A stretch of DNA of 36,714 bases from positions 1 to 36,714 of the forward strand of contig JAGOUU010000013.1 of NCBI GenBank assembly GCA_018061105.1, written 5' to 3'. Shown here in pieces: positions 1-7,761 of the stretch. The notes beneath the pieces are model-generated. The model worked only from the letters and a program-made list of their open reading frames with translations. It was not told the origin of the DNA and ran no database searches. How positions within the stretch are numbered: the stretch's first letter is position 1; every line of letters starts with the position of its first letter. This DNA is from Gammaproteobacteria bacterium. GTDB taxonomy: Bacteria; Pseudomonadota; Gammaproteobacteria; JAGOUU01. The position numbers were made by a program, and so were the translations under genes.

Positions 1-731
1 ATAGTATCTAGAGGTATAGTGTGTTTTGGATTATTGATACTCTCAGCGGGAATTGAAGCACTTTCTAGACCAATGAAAGCCCAAAGTGTCAAAGCTACGG
101 TGCTAATGATAGCGGTAAAATTGCTTTCGTTGCTAGCATTAAAAGGTGTAAAATGGTCAAAGTTTATTTCGACTAGCCCGAATACAGCAATTAACAAGAT
201 AGGTATAATTTTAATAACTGTGGTTATTAATTGCATGATGCCGCCATTTAAAACACTATAGGCATTAATTAACGTGAGAGACCAGATCACGGCTAAGTTA
301 CATCCCAATGCTAATAGCTGATTAGTATTAAACTGCGGAACAAAATAGCTTAAATAACTTGTAAAAGAAATTGCAATTGCAGCTGTGCCAACACACAAGC
401 TAACCCAATATCCCCATCCCAGTAAGAAGCCAATAGTTTCACCTAATTCTTCTCGGCAATAAACGTAGAGACCACCAGTGCTTGGATAATGTTGGCTGAG
501 CTGACTAAAAACTAAAGCAAAAGCCAAAGCGCCAAAGGTAGTAACTAACCAGCCAATTATGCTAATTCCACCGAAGTTAGCTAATACAGCCGGAAGTAGA
601 AAAAGCCCTGAACCAATCATATTACCTAAGACTAAAGAAGTTGTCATCCATAATCCCAAGGGTTTTGAAGGCTTGGAAGATTTAAAAGATTTAGATTTTT
701 TAGATGATTTTGGGGCTTTATGCTTATTCAA
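1..731 (-). CDS. APC-family amino acid permease, 5' part only (runs off the left edge)
   Basis: Integral inner-membrane amino acid transporter or antiporter of the APC superfamily, basic amino acid/polyamine type. The reverse strand is open from the window edge to about position 755. It encodes the family signature at the first helix (LVLGNMIGSGLFLLPA) followed by several hydrophobic segments and, near the edge, WAFIGLESASIPAES, which matches the AdiC/YjeH-like group (from memory). No in-frame ATG precedes the one at 647, and starting there would clip the first helix. I therefore prefer the TTG at 731, which adds a 28-residue Lys/Ser-rich cytoplasmic tail; the start is uncertain. The gene is divergent from hemC. 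Substrate cannot be read from the fragment; arginine, ornithine or a related amino acid would fit the family. Confidence 0.82.
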   Translation of the reverse strand, partial: MNKHKAPKSSKKSKSFKSSKPSKPLGLWMTTSLVLGNMIGSGLFLLPAVLANFGGISIIGWLVTTFGALAFALVFSQLSQHYPSTGGLYVYCREELGETIGFLLGWGYWVSLCVGTAAIAISFTSYLSYFVPQFNTNQLLALGCNLAVIWSLTLINAYSVLNGGIMQLITTVIKIIPILLIAVFGLVEINFDHFTPFNASNESNFTAIISTVALTLWAFIGLESASIPAESINNPKHTIPLDT

Positions 732-800
732 GTTTTTAGTATTTTTAATACAGTAGATCTTTTCTATTTAACACGAGACATAATATAATTACAAGCTTAT

Positions 801-830
801 TAAATGATATTAGATGATATTAGATGATAT
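801..830. repeat. Three tandem copies of a 10-bp unit upstream of hemC
   Basis: Three consecutive decamers read taaatgatat, tagatgatat and tagatgatat, ending 9 bp before the hemC ATG. The unit lies in the 5' leader of hemC or overlaps its promoter, in the gap shared with the divergent permease. An A+T-rich -10-like element (cataatataat) lies just upstream, around 778-790. Copy number could vary by slippage. Confidence 0.7.
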
Positions 831-839
831 TATAGGCAT

Positions 840-1856
840 ATGAAAAAAATACTAAGAATTGCTACTCGCAAAAGTCAATTAGCTTTATGGCAAGCAAACT
901 GGGTTGCCAAACAGCTGACAGATATATTTCCTGATTTAGAAATAGAATTTCTGAAAATTGTAACCCAGGGCGATAAAATATTAGATAAGTCTTTATCAGA
1001 TATAGGTGGCAAAGGGTTATTTGTCAAAGAACTTGAGCATGCTTTAATATCTAACCAAGCTGATCTAGCCGTGCATTCTTTAAAAGATATGCCTGCTTTG
1101 CAGCCTGATGGTCTTGAGTTATCAGTCTTTTGTGCGCGAGCTGATGCTCGTGACATCTTGATTGCAAGAGAGGGCTTAGCGACAAGTTTAGCTAACATGC
1201 CTCATGGTGCTGTAATCGGGACTGCTAGTTTGCGCCGTTGTGCTCAGCTTAAAATTTTCCGGCCAGATTTAAATATTGTCCCCTTGCGAGGTAATATAGA
1301 CACAAGATTACAAAAGTTAAACCAGCCAGATTTACACCCGGCTCATTTGGATGGGATTATTCTAGCCGCAGCTGGAGTTCAAAGGCTTTATAATCTGAAT
1401 GATAATCTGAATGATAATCTTAATTTAAATATGCTCGATAATGATCCTATTACTGAGTATTTGCCTATTGCCAATTTTTTACCTGCGCCTGGACAAGGTA
1501 TAGTGACTATTGAAGTGAGATCCGAAGATGTTTTTGTAAAAGATCTTATTAAAAAACTCAATTGTCCGCTGACTACTTTTCAAGCAAAAGCCGAACGAGC
1601 TTTTAATAATCTTATTGGGGGTAGCTGTGATGTCCCGATTGCTGCTTTTGCTGAAATCAAAGCTAATCAATCTGAGCTTGTTTTATGTGGTCAGGTTGCA
1701 TCGCCAGATGGTAGCCAGCAAATAACAGCCAGTTTATCTGGTAATGTGCAAAATGCTGTCGATATAGGTGAGCAATTAGCTAATCAAATTTTAGCAGCAG
1801 GTGGTCGCAGCATTATAGCTAATCTCAATCTGAATTCTAGTTTAAAGAGGTCTTAA
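840..1856 (+). CDS. hemC: Hydroxymethylbilane synthase (porphobilinogen deaminase)
   Basis: Cytoplasmic enzyme that joins four porphobilinogens into hydroxymethylbilane in haem synthesis. The N-terminus (RIATRKSQLALWQA), the catalytic aspartate loop (HSLKDMP, D83), the substrate-binding arginine region (GTASLRR) and the dipyrromethane cofactor cysteine (GGSCDVP, C263) are all present. At 338 residues it is longer than the usual ~310. Part of the excess is an Asn/Leu-rich insertion around residues 184-198, encoded by a 12-bp tandem repeat, between two conserved blocks (AAAGVQRL and LPAPGQG). It heads the hemCDXY operon; hemD begins on the base after its stop codon. Confidence 0.97.
   Translation: MKKILRIATRKSQLALWQANWVAKQLTDIFPDLEIEFLKIVTQGDKILDKSLSDIGGKGLFVKELEHALISNQADLAVHSLKDMPALQPDGLELSVFCARADARDILIAREGLATSLANMPHGAVIGTASLRRCAQLKIFRPDLNIVPLRGNIDTRLQKLNQPDLHPAHLDGIILAAAGVQRLYNLNDNLNDNLNLNMLDNDPITEYLPIANFLPAPGQGIVTIEVRSEDVFVKDLIKKLNCPLTTFQAKAERAFNNLIGGSCDVPIAAFAEIKANQSELVLCGQVASPDGSQQITASLSGNVQNAVDIGEQLANQILAAGGRSIIANLNLNSSLKRS
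1392..1426 (+). repeat. 12-bp tandem repeat inside hemC
   Basis: The unit aatctgaatgat occurs twice in full (1392-1415), followed by a partial degenerate copy. It encodes repeated Asn-Leu-Asn-Asp in a loop of HemC that is short in other bacteria. The reading frame is kept. Confidence 0.75.
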
Positions 1857-2672
1857 TTGTCCCCATTCCCATTGCCAGCAGTAATCATTACTCGTCCAAA
1901 AGGGCGTGCAGATAATTTGATCCAAAAGCTTACTGATAGTAATTATGCTATTGTTAACATGCCTTGTCTTGAGATCATCCCCGTTACAAAATCGAATTAT
2001 CAAACTTATAATTCAGAAATAAATTTTGCTGATTATTCAATAATAATATTTACCAGTGTAAATGCAGTAACTGGGTTCTTTAGTTTATTCAGTCATGATT
2101 CACAACTATCAAAATTAAAAGTATATAAATTTTATACTATAGGGAAAGCTACTGCTAAAAAATTACAAGAGTATGGCTATAATATTAAAAATATTATTTT
2201 TCCTGAGAGTTCTACAGAAGAAAATAGTGAGAGTTTTGTTAAGCTATTTATTAATTTAAATAATACTAATAAAATAAAAAATAATATTTTATTAATCCGT
2301 GGCGAAGAAAGTAGAAATTATATAAGTAAAAATTTACTTGATAGGGGTTTTAGTCTTACAGAGGTTGTAACTTATCAAACTTCTTGCCCTTCAAGTTGCC
2401 TCTCAGAAGAAGTATTAACAAGTTATTTTGATCATAAAGATTTCATAATTTTAATTACCAGTATCAGTATTTTAGAAAATTTTTATTCTCGGGTAAAAAA
2501 ATTAAATAATCTGACTAAAATATTAAACCAACCTCTGATAGTAGTTAGTCAAAGAATTGTGGAAGCAGCTGTTTATAAAGGTTTTAAGAAAATATATTGC
2601 ACAAACAGCATGAATGATGTAGCTATTATTGGTATGATTAACGAAATAGCTTCCCATAAATCAGTATTTTAA
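1857..2672 (+). CDS. hemD: Uroporphyrinogen-III synthase
   Basis: Cyclises hydroxymethylbilane with ring-D inversion to uroporphyrinogen III, the common tetrapyrrole precursor. HemD is poorly conserved, so the call rests on the opening ITRPKGRA, the FTSVNAV segment, the TIGKATAKKLQEYGY segment, length (271 residues) and position directly behind hemC. The start is a TTG placed immediately after the hemC stop (TAA-TTG, no spacer), with an AAAGAGG ribosome-binding site inside the hemC 3' end at 1844-1850; this suggests translational coupling. Lys, Asn and Ile are enriched as elsewhere in this genome. Confidence 0.93.
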   Translation: MSPFPLPAVIITRPKGRADNLIQKLTDSNYAIVNMPCLEIIPVTKSNYQTYNSEINFADYSIIIFTSVNAVTGFFSLFSHDSQLSKLKVYKFYTIGKATAKKLQEYGYNIKNIIFPESSTEENSESFVKLFINLNNTNKIKNNILLIRGEESRNYISKNLLDRGFSLTEVVTYQTSCPSSCLSEEVLTSYFDHKDFIILITSISILENFYSRVKKLNNLTKILNQPLIVVSQRIVEAAVYKGFKKIYCTNSMNDVAIIGMINEIASHKSVF

Positions 2673-2687
2673 TATTATAAATGTAAC

Positions 2688-3704
2688 ATGACTAATAATT
2701 ATAAAAATATAGTTATTTCAATAATAATTATTGCTCTCTTAGCAATCAGCTTCTTGTTTTTTAGTGTTTACCGTATTAATAATAAATTATCTGAAGTTGA
2801 TACGACTTTAGATGAAATTCTCGACAATAATTTTTCATCTGAAATACAAAAGCTCAAAATAGATTTATTAAATCAACAAAGTAAATTAAACGAATTTATT
2901 AATAATAAACCATCCGAATTAAATGGCTTAATTATTACGTTAAAAAATCTTGTTATTATTGCTAGTTTAAAACTACAGGTTGATCAAGATATTTTTTCAG
3001 TTACAAAAATTTTAAATTTAGCTCAAGAAAACCTGAAGGCTTATAATCATACAGATATTCAAAATTTACGCAAAAGTATCTTGGTAAAAATAGATCAGCT
3101 CAATCAAGTCAGTTTTCCTGATGTTGTTCGTGTTCAAGCGTCTTTGCAAGAATTTGAAAATACTGTAGAGCAGCTATCGTTATTAGATTTCGTCTGGGAT
3201 AAGCCGAGGGATAATAATCTTAGTACTAATCAATTTGGGCAATCTGGTCAATTATCTCAGTCTCTATCAGTATCAGTAGCATTAGAAAAAGAGATTGATA
3301 ACAATAATAAAAGTTTGCTAGATATTATTAAGTCAAAATTACAAGTTGCTTGGATTAATTTTAAAAACAGTTTATTAAAATTAATAACTATTCGTAAAGT
3401 AGAAGGTTCAGAATCAAGCTTTACAAAAATTTTATCAGAAGAGCAGATTAATATTTTAAAAACTTTTTTAAAACTAAAAGTTACAGAGACGAAGATAAAT
3501 TTACAACAAAAAAACCAAGAGTTATTTGTAAAAAATATTTTGGATTTAGAACGTAATATTAATCTCTATTTTATCAGCAACTCTGAAACCAAACAAAAGC
3601 TTTTGAGATTATTAAATAACATAAAAACTGTAAATCTCATCCCGCAATTACCTGATCTTAGTAGTCTAAACAACGAACTTGATAATTTAATTATAAACAA
3701 ATGA
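2688..3704 (+). CDS. hemX: HemX-like inner-membrane protein
   Basis: Membrane-anchored protein of the HemX family, encoded with hemC and hemD in many gammaproteobacteria. Its precise role in haem synthesis is unsettled, and the old methyltransferase label is not supported by any motif here. One N-terminal transmembrane helix (about residues 9-26) is followed by a long helical, coiled-coil-like periplasmic region rich in Leu, Asn, Gln and Lys. At 338 residues it is somewhat shorter than the E. coli form. It ends in a 4-bp ATGA overlap with hemY, so the two are probably translationally coupled. Confidence 0.85.
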   Translation: MTNNYKNIVISIIIIALLAISFLFFSVYRINNKLSEVDTTLDEILDNNFSSEIQKLKIDLLNQQSKLNEFINNKPSELNGLIITLKNLVIIASLKLQVDQDIFSVTKILNLAQENLKAYNHTDIQNLRKSILVKIDQLNQVSFPDVVRVQASLQEFENTVEQLSLLDFVWDKPRDNNLSTNQFGQSGQLSQSLSVSVALEKEIDNNNKSLLDIIKSKLQVAWINFKNSLLKLITIRKVEGSESSFTKILSEEQINILKTFLKLKVTETKINLQQKNQELFVKNILDLERNINLYFISNSETKQKLLRLLNNIKTVNLIPQLPDLSSLNNELDNLIINK

Positions 3705-5011
3705 AAAAGTTATTTACTTTAGTTACAGTAATTTTATTTTCTATAATATTAGGATTATATCTTAAACAAGACAGTGGTTATATTCTAATAGCCTATAAAT
3801 CATGGATTATTGAGTCGGGGTTATGGGCAGGATTAATCATTGTTCTCTTAGCTGTTTTCTTAGTCCATGAAAGTATTGTTTTTTTTAAGTTCATAATTAA
3901 CCTGCCTTTTCGAACAAAAACTTGGTTTAATACGTACCAACAAAAAAGAATTTACCAGCAAACTAGCCAGGGTTTATTAAAATTGGCTGAGGGTAACTAT
4001 AAAACAGCAGAACGGTTATTAATTAAATCAGCAAAAAAGCAATCAAAGCCATTAATAAATTACTTAACTGCAGCCAAAGCAGCGCAAGAGTCGAAAAATT
4101 TTGTTAAAAGGGATGAATATTTGCGTAAAGCTTTTGAATGTTCACCTAAAAGTAGCTTGTCAATTGGCCTCATGCAGGCTAATCTTCAGGTGGATAATCA
4201 AGAATACGAAGCTGCTTTAGCTACGCTCAAACATCTACAAGCTAATTATGGTAATAACAAATTAGTTTTAAAACAACTTTTAATAGTCTATGAAAATCTT
4301 AAAGATTGGTATAGTATTTTAAAGTTATTGCCTGAGCTAAAGCGCTACAGAATATATACTGCAGAGGAAATATTTAAGTATGAAGCTTTGACAGCAGTTA
4401 AGTATTTTAATGCTATTTTTAGTACGTTTGCCCTGAATGTGGGCTATTTAGCTGCTAACTATGATCAAGTGATTGCAAAAATGCACGAATTTTACAATAG
4501 TTATTTGAGTAAGAAAGCTAGACATAATCCAGAAGTTGTTATTGCCTATATAACAAATCTATCATTAATTCATGAAAAATATTTTGCTGAAGCTGATACT
4601 AGTTTGCGACATGTCCTCTGGTTAAAACAAGCTCAAAAAAATTCTGATAGAATTATTGAGATTATTGATCAGATAATAAACAATAATAAAGATTCTGTTT
4701 TACAAGTAGAGTTATTTAAGCTTTTTGGGAATACTGGATTCACTGAAGCTCATTTTATTATTTTAGAAAAGCATCTACAATCTGAGCCATATAACATCAG
4801 TCTATTATTCGCGTTGGGTAAAGTGGCTATTAAGCTGGAAGATTATAATAAGGCTTTTCAGTATTTAAATCAGGCTAAAAAGTTACAAACACAAAATAGA
4901 TTTTCTCATAAATTACCTATTGATTGTTATTTTGCTTATGTTTTATTGAGGCTAGGTAAATCACAAGAAAGTATAGAAATATTTAATCAATTTTTCTCTG
5001 GGCGTTACTAA
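3701..5011 (+). CDS. hemY: HemY-like TPR inner-membrane protein
   Basis: Last gene of the hemCDXY operon, overlapping hemX by 4 bp. Two N-terminal transmembrane helices (about residues 3-20 and 38-58) precede a helical repeat region of TPR type; examples are the segment with AEGNYKTAERLLIKSAKK near residue 95 and LGKVAIKLEDYNKAFQYLN near residue 370. The family is thought to act as a scaffold for late haem synthesis. It is unrelated to the protoporphyrinogen oxidase also called HemY in Gram-positives. The stop lies 15 bp from the convergent dsbB stop. Confidence 0.88.
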   Translation: MKKLFTLVTVILFSIILGLYLKQDSGYILIAYKSWIIESGLWAGLIIVLLAVFLVHESIVFFKFIINLPFRTKTWFNTYQQKRIYQQTSQGLLKLAEGNYKTAERLLIKSAKKQSKPLINYLTAAKAAQESKNFVKRDEYLRKAFECSPKSSLSIGLMQANLQVDNQEYEAALATLKHLQANYGNNKLVLKQLLIVYENLKDWYSILKLLPELKRYRIYTAEEIFKYEALTAVKYFNAIFSTFALNVGYLAANYDQVIAKMHEFYNSYLSKKARHNPEVVIAYITNLSLIHEKYFAEADTSLRHVLWLKQAQKNSDRIIEIIDQIINNNKDSVLQVELFKLFGNTGFTEAHFIILEKHLQSEPYNISLLFALGKVAIKLEDYNKAFQYLNQAKKLQTQNRFSHKLPIDCYFAYVLLRLGKSQESIEIFNQFFSGRY

Positions 5012-5026
5012 GCATATCAGGACCTC

Positions 5027-5527
5027 TTATAGTCTGCCAACAGGCTTAAATACTACATTAAGATTAATTATTAATAATCCAGCAAGACAAATAAATGACC
5101 AAGTTGCTATACTCATGCCAAACATTTCCCAGTTGATTTTGGCGCAATCTCCGCTGCCCATCATGGCTGCTTTAAGAGCATCAAATAAGGGCAAGTACTG
5201 TAACATAACTTCTAGGCTTGGACCACAGGCTGGGACTAAATTTGGGGGTAGGCTTTCAATCCATAACTGCCGGCCAGCTAAGCCTAATCCCATGATAGAT
5301 AATGCTGAGTTTAAAAGGCCATATACTCGCAAGCCATAAATAGTAGGATTATGTAAAAAAGCGACTAAAGCAACTAAGCCAATTGAAATAAATGCTACTC
5401 TTTGAAGCATACATAGGGGGCAGGGAGCTAGATTTTGAAAATACTGCAAATACAAAGCAAAAGCTATCAAAAACAAACAGCTTAAAAATACTAGTAAAAA
5501 TAATTGCTTAGATTTGATATTAAACAT
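5027..5527 (-). CDS. dsbB: Disulfide bond formation protein DsbB
   Basis: Inner-membrane quinone-dependent oxidase that regenerates DsbA. The first periplasmic loop carries the redox pair CPLC (C36, C39) and the second loop carries C101 and C128, the standard four-cysteine arrangement. Four hydrophobic helices are visible in 166 residues. The position next to hemCDXY matches, from memory, the pseudomonad order, where a DsbB homologue follows hemY. Its activity is relevant to the Cys-rich exported protein at 30495. Confidence 0.95.
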   Translation of the reverse strand: MFNIKSKQLFLLVFLSCLFLIAFALYLQYFQNLAPCPLCMLQRVAFISIGLVALVAFLHNPTIYGLRVYGLLNSALSIMGLGLAGRQLWIESLPPNLVPACGPSLEVMLQYLPLFDALKAAMMGSGDCAKINWEMFGMSIATWSFICLAGLLIINLNVVFKPVGRL

Positions 5528-5571
5528 TTTGTCCCTGTTTATTTATTATAGCTAGTTAGAATAATATATTT

Positions 5572-5588
5572 ATGGTATAAACTACCAT
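5572..5588. promoter_or_regulatory. Short dyad between dsbB and tgt
   Basis: ATGGTA and TACCAT form a perfect 6-bp inverted repeat around a 5-base centre in the A+T-rich gap between divergent dsbB and tgt. It could be an operator or a small hairpin in the tgt leader. No regulator can be assigned. Confidence 0.3.
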
Positions 5589-5622
5589 CTAATGTTTATT
5601 ATATATTATTTTACATAGAAAT

Positions 5623-6807
5623 TTGAATAACACTACTAAATTTAGCAGTAAACTGCTATTAATGTACAAAGATAACCAGGCTCGTGTACTAGAAGTAACG
5701 ACTGCGCATGGCAACTTTACGACGCCGTGTTTTATGCCCGTGGCCACTCGCGCAGTCTTTAATAATCTTGATCCCCAAGATGCTATCTTGACTAACAGCC
5801 AGATTATTCTAGGTGGCAATACCTATCACATGTTAGTTTCTCCAGGCATGGAAGTAATTCATAAAGCTGGCGGTATGCACAAGTTTATGAATTGGCATGG
5901 GCCCATGCTGACCGATAGCGGAGGATTTCAAGTTTTTTCTTTGGCTAATAGTAACCCAAAAAATTGTAAAATAGACGAAACTGGGGTAAAAATTTGCCAC
6001 CCTGAGACTAAAAATATTATTAATATGACACCTGAGTCATCTATCATAACTCAGAAAACTATTGGTGCAGATATTATTATGGCTTTTGATCAATGCACTC
6101 CTGATAACATTAGTAAAGATGAAACTGTAGAAATCATGGATAGAACACATCGTTGGTTAAATCGTTCTATAGAACAACATAATAAACAGCCAGATTCTGA
6201 TTATGGTTATGCACAGGCCTTATTTGGAATTATACAGGGTGGTGTTTATCAAGATTTAAGATTAGCTAGTGCCGATTATATTATTAATCAAAATACAGAT
6301 GGTATTGCTATTGGTGGCGAGTCCATTGGTTTTGATATGCTTAAGACTAAATTAATTATGCAATGGTTAGAGCCAATCTTACCCAAAGAAAAAGTTCGAT
6401 ACGCAATGGGAGTAGGTTTAAACCCACAAGATTTATTCGATGTCGTACGAATGGGAGTAGATATTTTTGACTGTGTTGCTCCAACTCGCAATGCTCGCCA
6501 TGGAGCTTTATATTGTGGTGAAATTGTACCCGATTTAGAAAATAAATGGTTAAAATTTGTCGGTACAGAAAATACAGAGGCTAGAATATTAATTAAAAAG
6601 CAAATCTATAGATTAGATGAGCGGCCGATTATGAATAGCTGTACTTGCTATACATGTAAAAATTATTCACGGGCGTATTTGCATTTTTTATTTAAATCTA
6701 ATCAATTCGCCTATACAAGGTTAGCTTGTATTCATAATATTGCAGTGATGCAAATGGCCTGTGATCGTATGCGCGCTTTTATGCTAGAATTGAATAATAT
6801 TAATTAA
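5623..6807 (+). CDS. tgt: tRNA-guanine transglycosylase with an altered substrate-pocket loop
   Basis: Exchanges guanine-34 in GUN-anticodon tRNAs for preQ1 (or queuine). Visible are TDSGGFQVF with the first catalytic Asp (D98), FDQCTP (D156), the second catalytic Asp in IFDCVAPTRNAR (D283), and the zinc site C340-x-C342-x2-C345 with H371. The substrate loop reads GGESIGF (231-237) where E. coli and Zymomonas have GGLAVGE. The open frame begins at a TTG (5623), giving 394 residues; an ATG at 5662 (residue 14) is an alternative start and fits the usual family N-terminus better. queH follows after 28 bp, so the pair forms a queuosine unit. Confidence 0.94.
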   Translation: MNNTTKFSSKLLLMYKDNQARVLEVTTAHGNFTTPCFMPVATRAVFNNLDPQDAILTNSQIILGGNTYHMLVSPGMEVIHKAGGMHKFMNWHGPMLTDSGGFQVFSLANSNPKNCKIDETGVKICHPETKNIINMTPESSIITQKTIGADIIMAFDQCTPDNISKDETVEIMDRTHRWLNRSIEQHNKQPDSDYGYAQALFGIIQGGVYQDLRLASADYIINQNTDGIAIGGESIGFDMLKTKLIMQWLEPILPKEKVRYAMGVGLNPQDLFDVVRMGVDIFDCVAPTRNARHGALYCGEIVPDLENKWLKFVGTENTEARILIKKQIYRLDERPIMNSCTCYTCKNYSRAYLHFLFKSNQFAYTRLACIHNIAVMQMACDRMRAFMLELNNIN

Positions 6808-6835
6808 TCTTAGAATAATTAAGTAATCATAATTT

Positions 6836-7492
6836 ATGATCCGGGAAAAATTACAGCTGCCTAATAATAGCAAAAAATTATTATTGCATTCTTGCTGTGC
6901 GCCTTGTTCTGGCGAGGTCATGGATGCTATTTATCAATCAGAAATAGATTTTACTGTTTATTTTTATAATCCTAATATACATCCTATAGAAGAATATAAT
7001 CTGCGCAAAGACGAAAATAAAAGATTTGCCGATAAACATAAAATAGAATTTATCGATGCTGATTATGATCGTGAAAATTGGTTTGCGCAAGCAAAAGGCA
7101 TGGAGCAAGAGCCTGAACGAGGTATTCGCTGTACCATGTGTTTTGATATGCGGTTTACTAAAACAGCTCGCTATGCTTATGAAAATGATTTTGATGTTAT
7201 TTCTAGCTCTTTGGGGATCTCACGTTGGAAAAACTTAGAGCAAATTAATATAGTTGGTATGCAAGCGGCAAGTTTATATCCTAATTTAACGTATTGGACG
7301 TATAATTGGCGCCAATGCGGGGGCTCAAAACGAATGTTAGATATTTCAAAGCAAGAAAATTTTTACATGCAAGAATATTGTGGCTGTGCTTATTCTTTAA
7401 GAGATACTAATAAATGGCGCGTTGAACACGGCCGTTCTAAAATAGTTCGAGGTGTGAAGTTTTATGGTGATCCTGATTCTCAGGATCAATGA
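6836..7492 (+). CDS. queH: Epoxyqueuosine reductase QueH
   Basis: Reduces epoxyqueuosine to queuosine in tRNA, the last step of the pathway, replacing the cobalamin-dependent QueG. The 218-residue protein has the family cysteines: CCAPC (C20, C21, C24), RCTMC (C99, C102) and CGC (C182, C184), expected to bind an Fe-S cluster and further metal. Motifs such as FYNPNIHP and [11 protein letters not shown] also match. It sits 28 bp behind tgt. Its presence indicates that the cell completes queuosine itself from preQ1-modified tRNA. Confidence 0.94.
   Translation: MIREKLQLPNNSKKLLLHSCCAPCSGEVMDAIYQSEIDFTVYFYNPNIHPIEEYNLRKDENKRFADKHKIEFIDADYDRENWFAQAKGMEQEPERGIRCTMCFDMRFTKTARYAYENDFDVISSSLGISRWKNLEQINIVGMQAASLYPNLTYWTYNWRQCGGSKRMLDISKQENFYMQEYCGCAYSLRDTNKWRVEHGRSKIVRGVKFYGDPDSQDQ
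7468..7488 (+). repeat. Perfect 9-bp hairpin at the 3' end of queH
   Basis: TGATCCTGA and TCAGGATCA are exact reverse complements around a 3-base loop, within the last codons of queH. There is no T-tract after it, so it may protect the mRNA 3' end rather than terminate transcription. Confidence 0.5.
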
Positions 7493-7627
7493 GCATAGAT
7501 TGCTATATATGTTACTAATTCTCTTTTTATTTCTTGTATTATTTGTTCTGTAAATTTTTCTAAGCTACGTGCTCTCCTACTTGCTATTCTATTTTCTTTT
7601 CTCGTAAAAATTAAATTTAATTTTCAT
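7486..7627 (-). pseudogene. Possible small broken gene, convergent with queH
   Basis: On the reverse strand an ATG at 7627 opens a frame that stops after 12 codons. A neighbouring frame, entered by a one-base shift in an A-rich run near 7592, continues to a stop at 7486 with a protein-like basic composition (for example NRIASRRARSLEKFTEQIIQ). That second frame has no usable start of its own. This could be a frameshifted small gene or chance; it matches nothing I recognise. Confidence 0.2.
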
Positions 7628-7647
7628 AAAATAAATCTTTTTATATA

Positions 7648-7673
7648 AAAAGAGATCTGGTAAGATCTTTTTT
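7648..7673. terminator. Rho-independent terminator-like hairpin
   Basis: AAAAGAGATCT pairs over 11 bp (one G-U) with AGATCTTTTTT around a GGTA loop. The stem ends in a T-run on the plus strand and has an A-run on the left, so it could act in both directions. It separates the tgt-queH unit from the solenoid gene and is the clearest intrinsic terminator in the window. Confidence 0.7.
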
Positions 7674-7761
7674 ATAAAATAATTTCATATAAAATTTATA
7701 AAAATTATTTTATAAAAAAATTAATTATAAATAAAAATTAGAAATATATTAGGAATAAATT

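Noticed and set aside
19-261. Open frame on the plus strand at the left edge
   Set aside because: It is antisense to the permease, whose reverse-strand frame has clear APC motifs; the same holds for the frame at 559-756.
2688-3704. HemX as uroporphyrinogen methyltransferase
   Set aside because: No SAM-binding motifs; the name is a historic database label.
5528-5622. Possible preQ1 riboswitch before tgt
   Set aside because: Only a 6-bp dyad is present; the pseudoknot and A-rich tail expected of a preQ1-I riboswitch are not seen.
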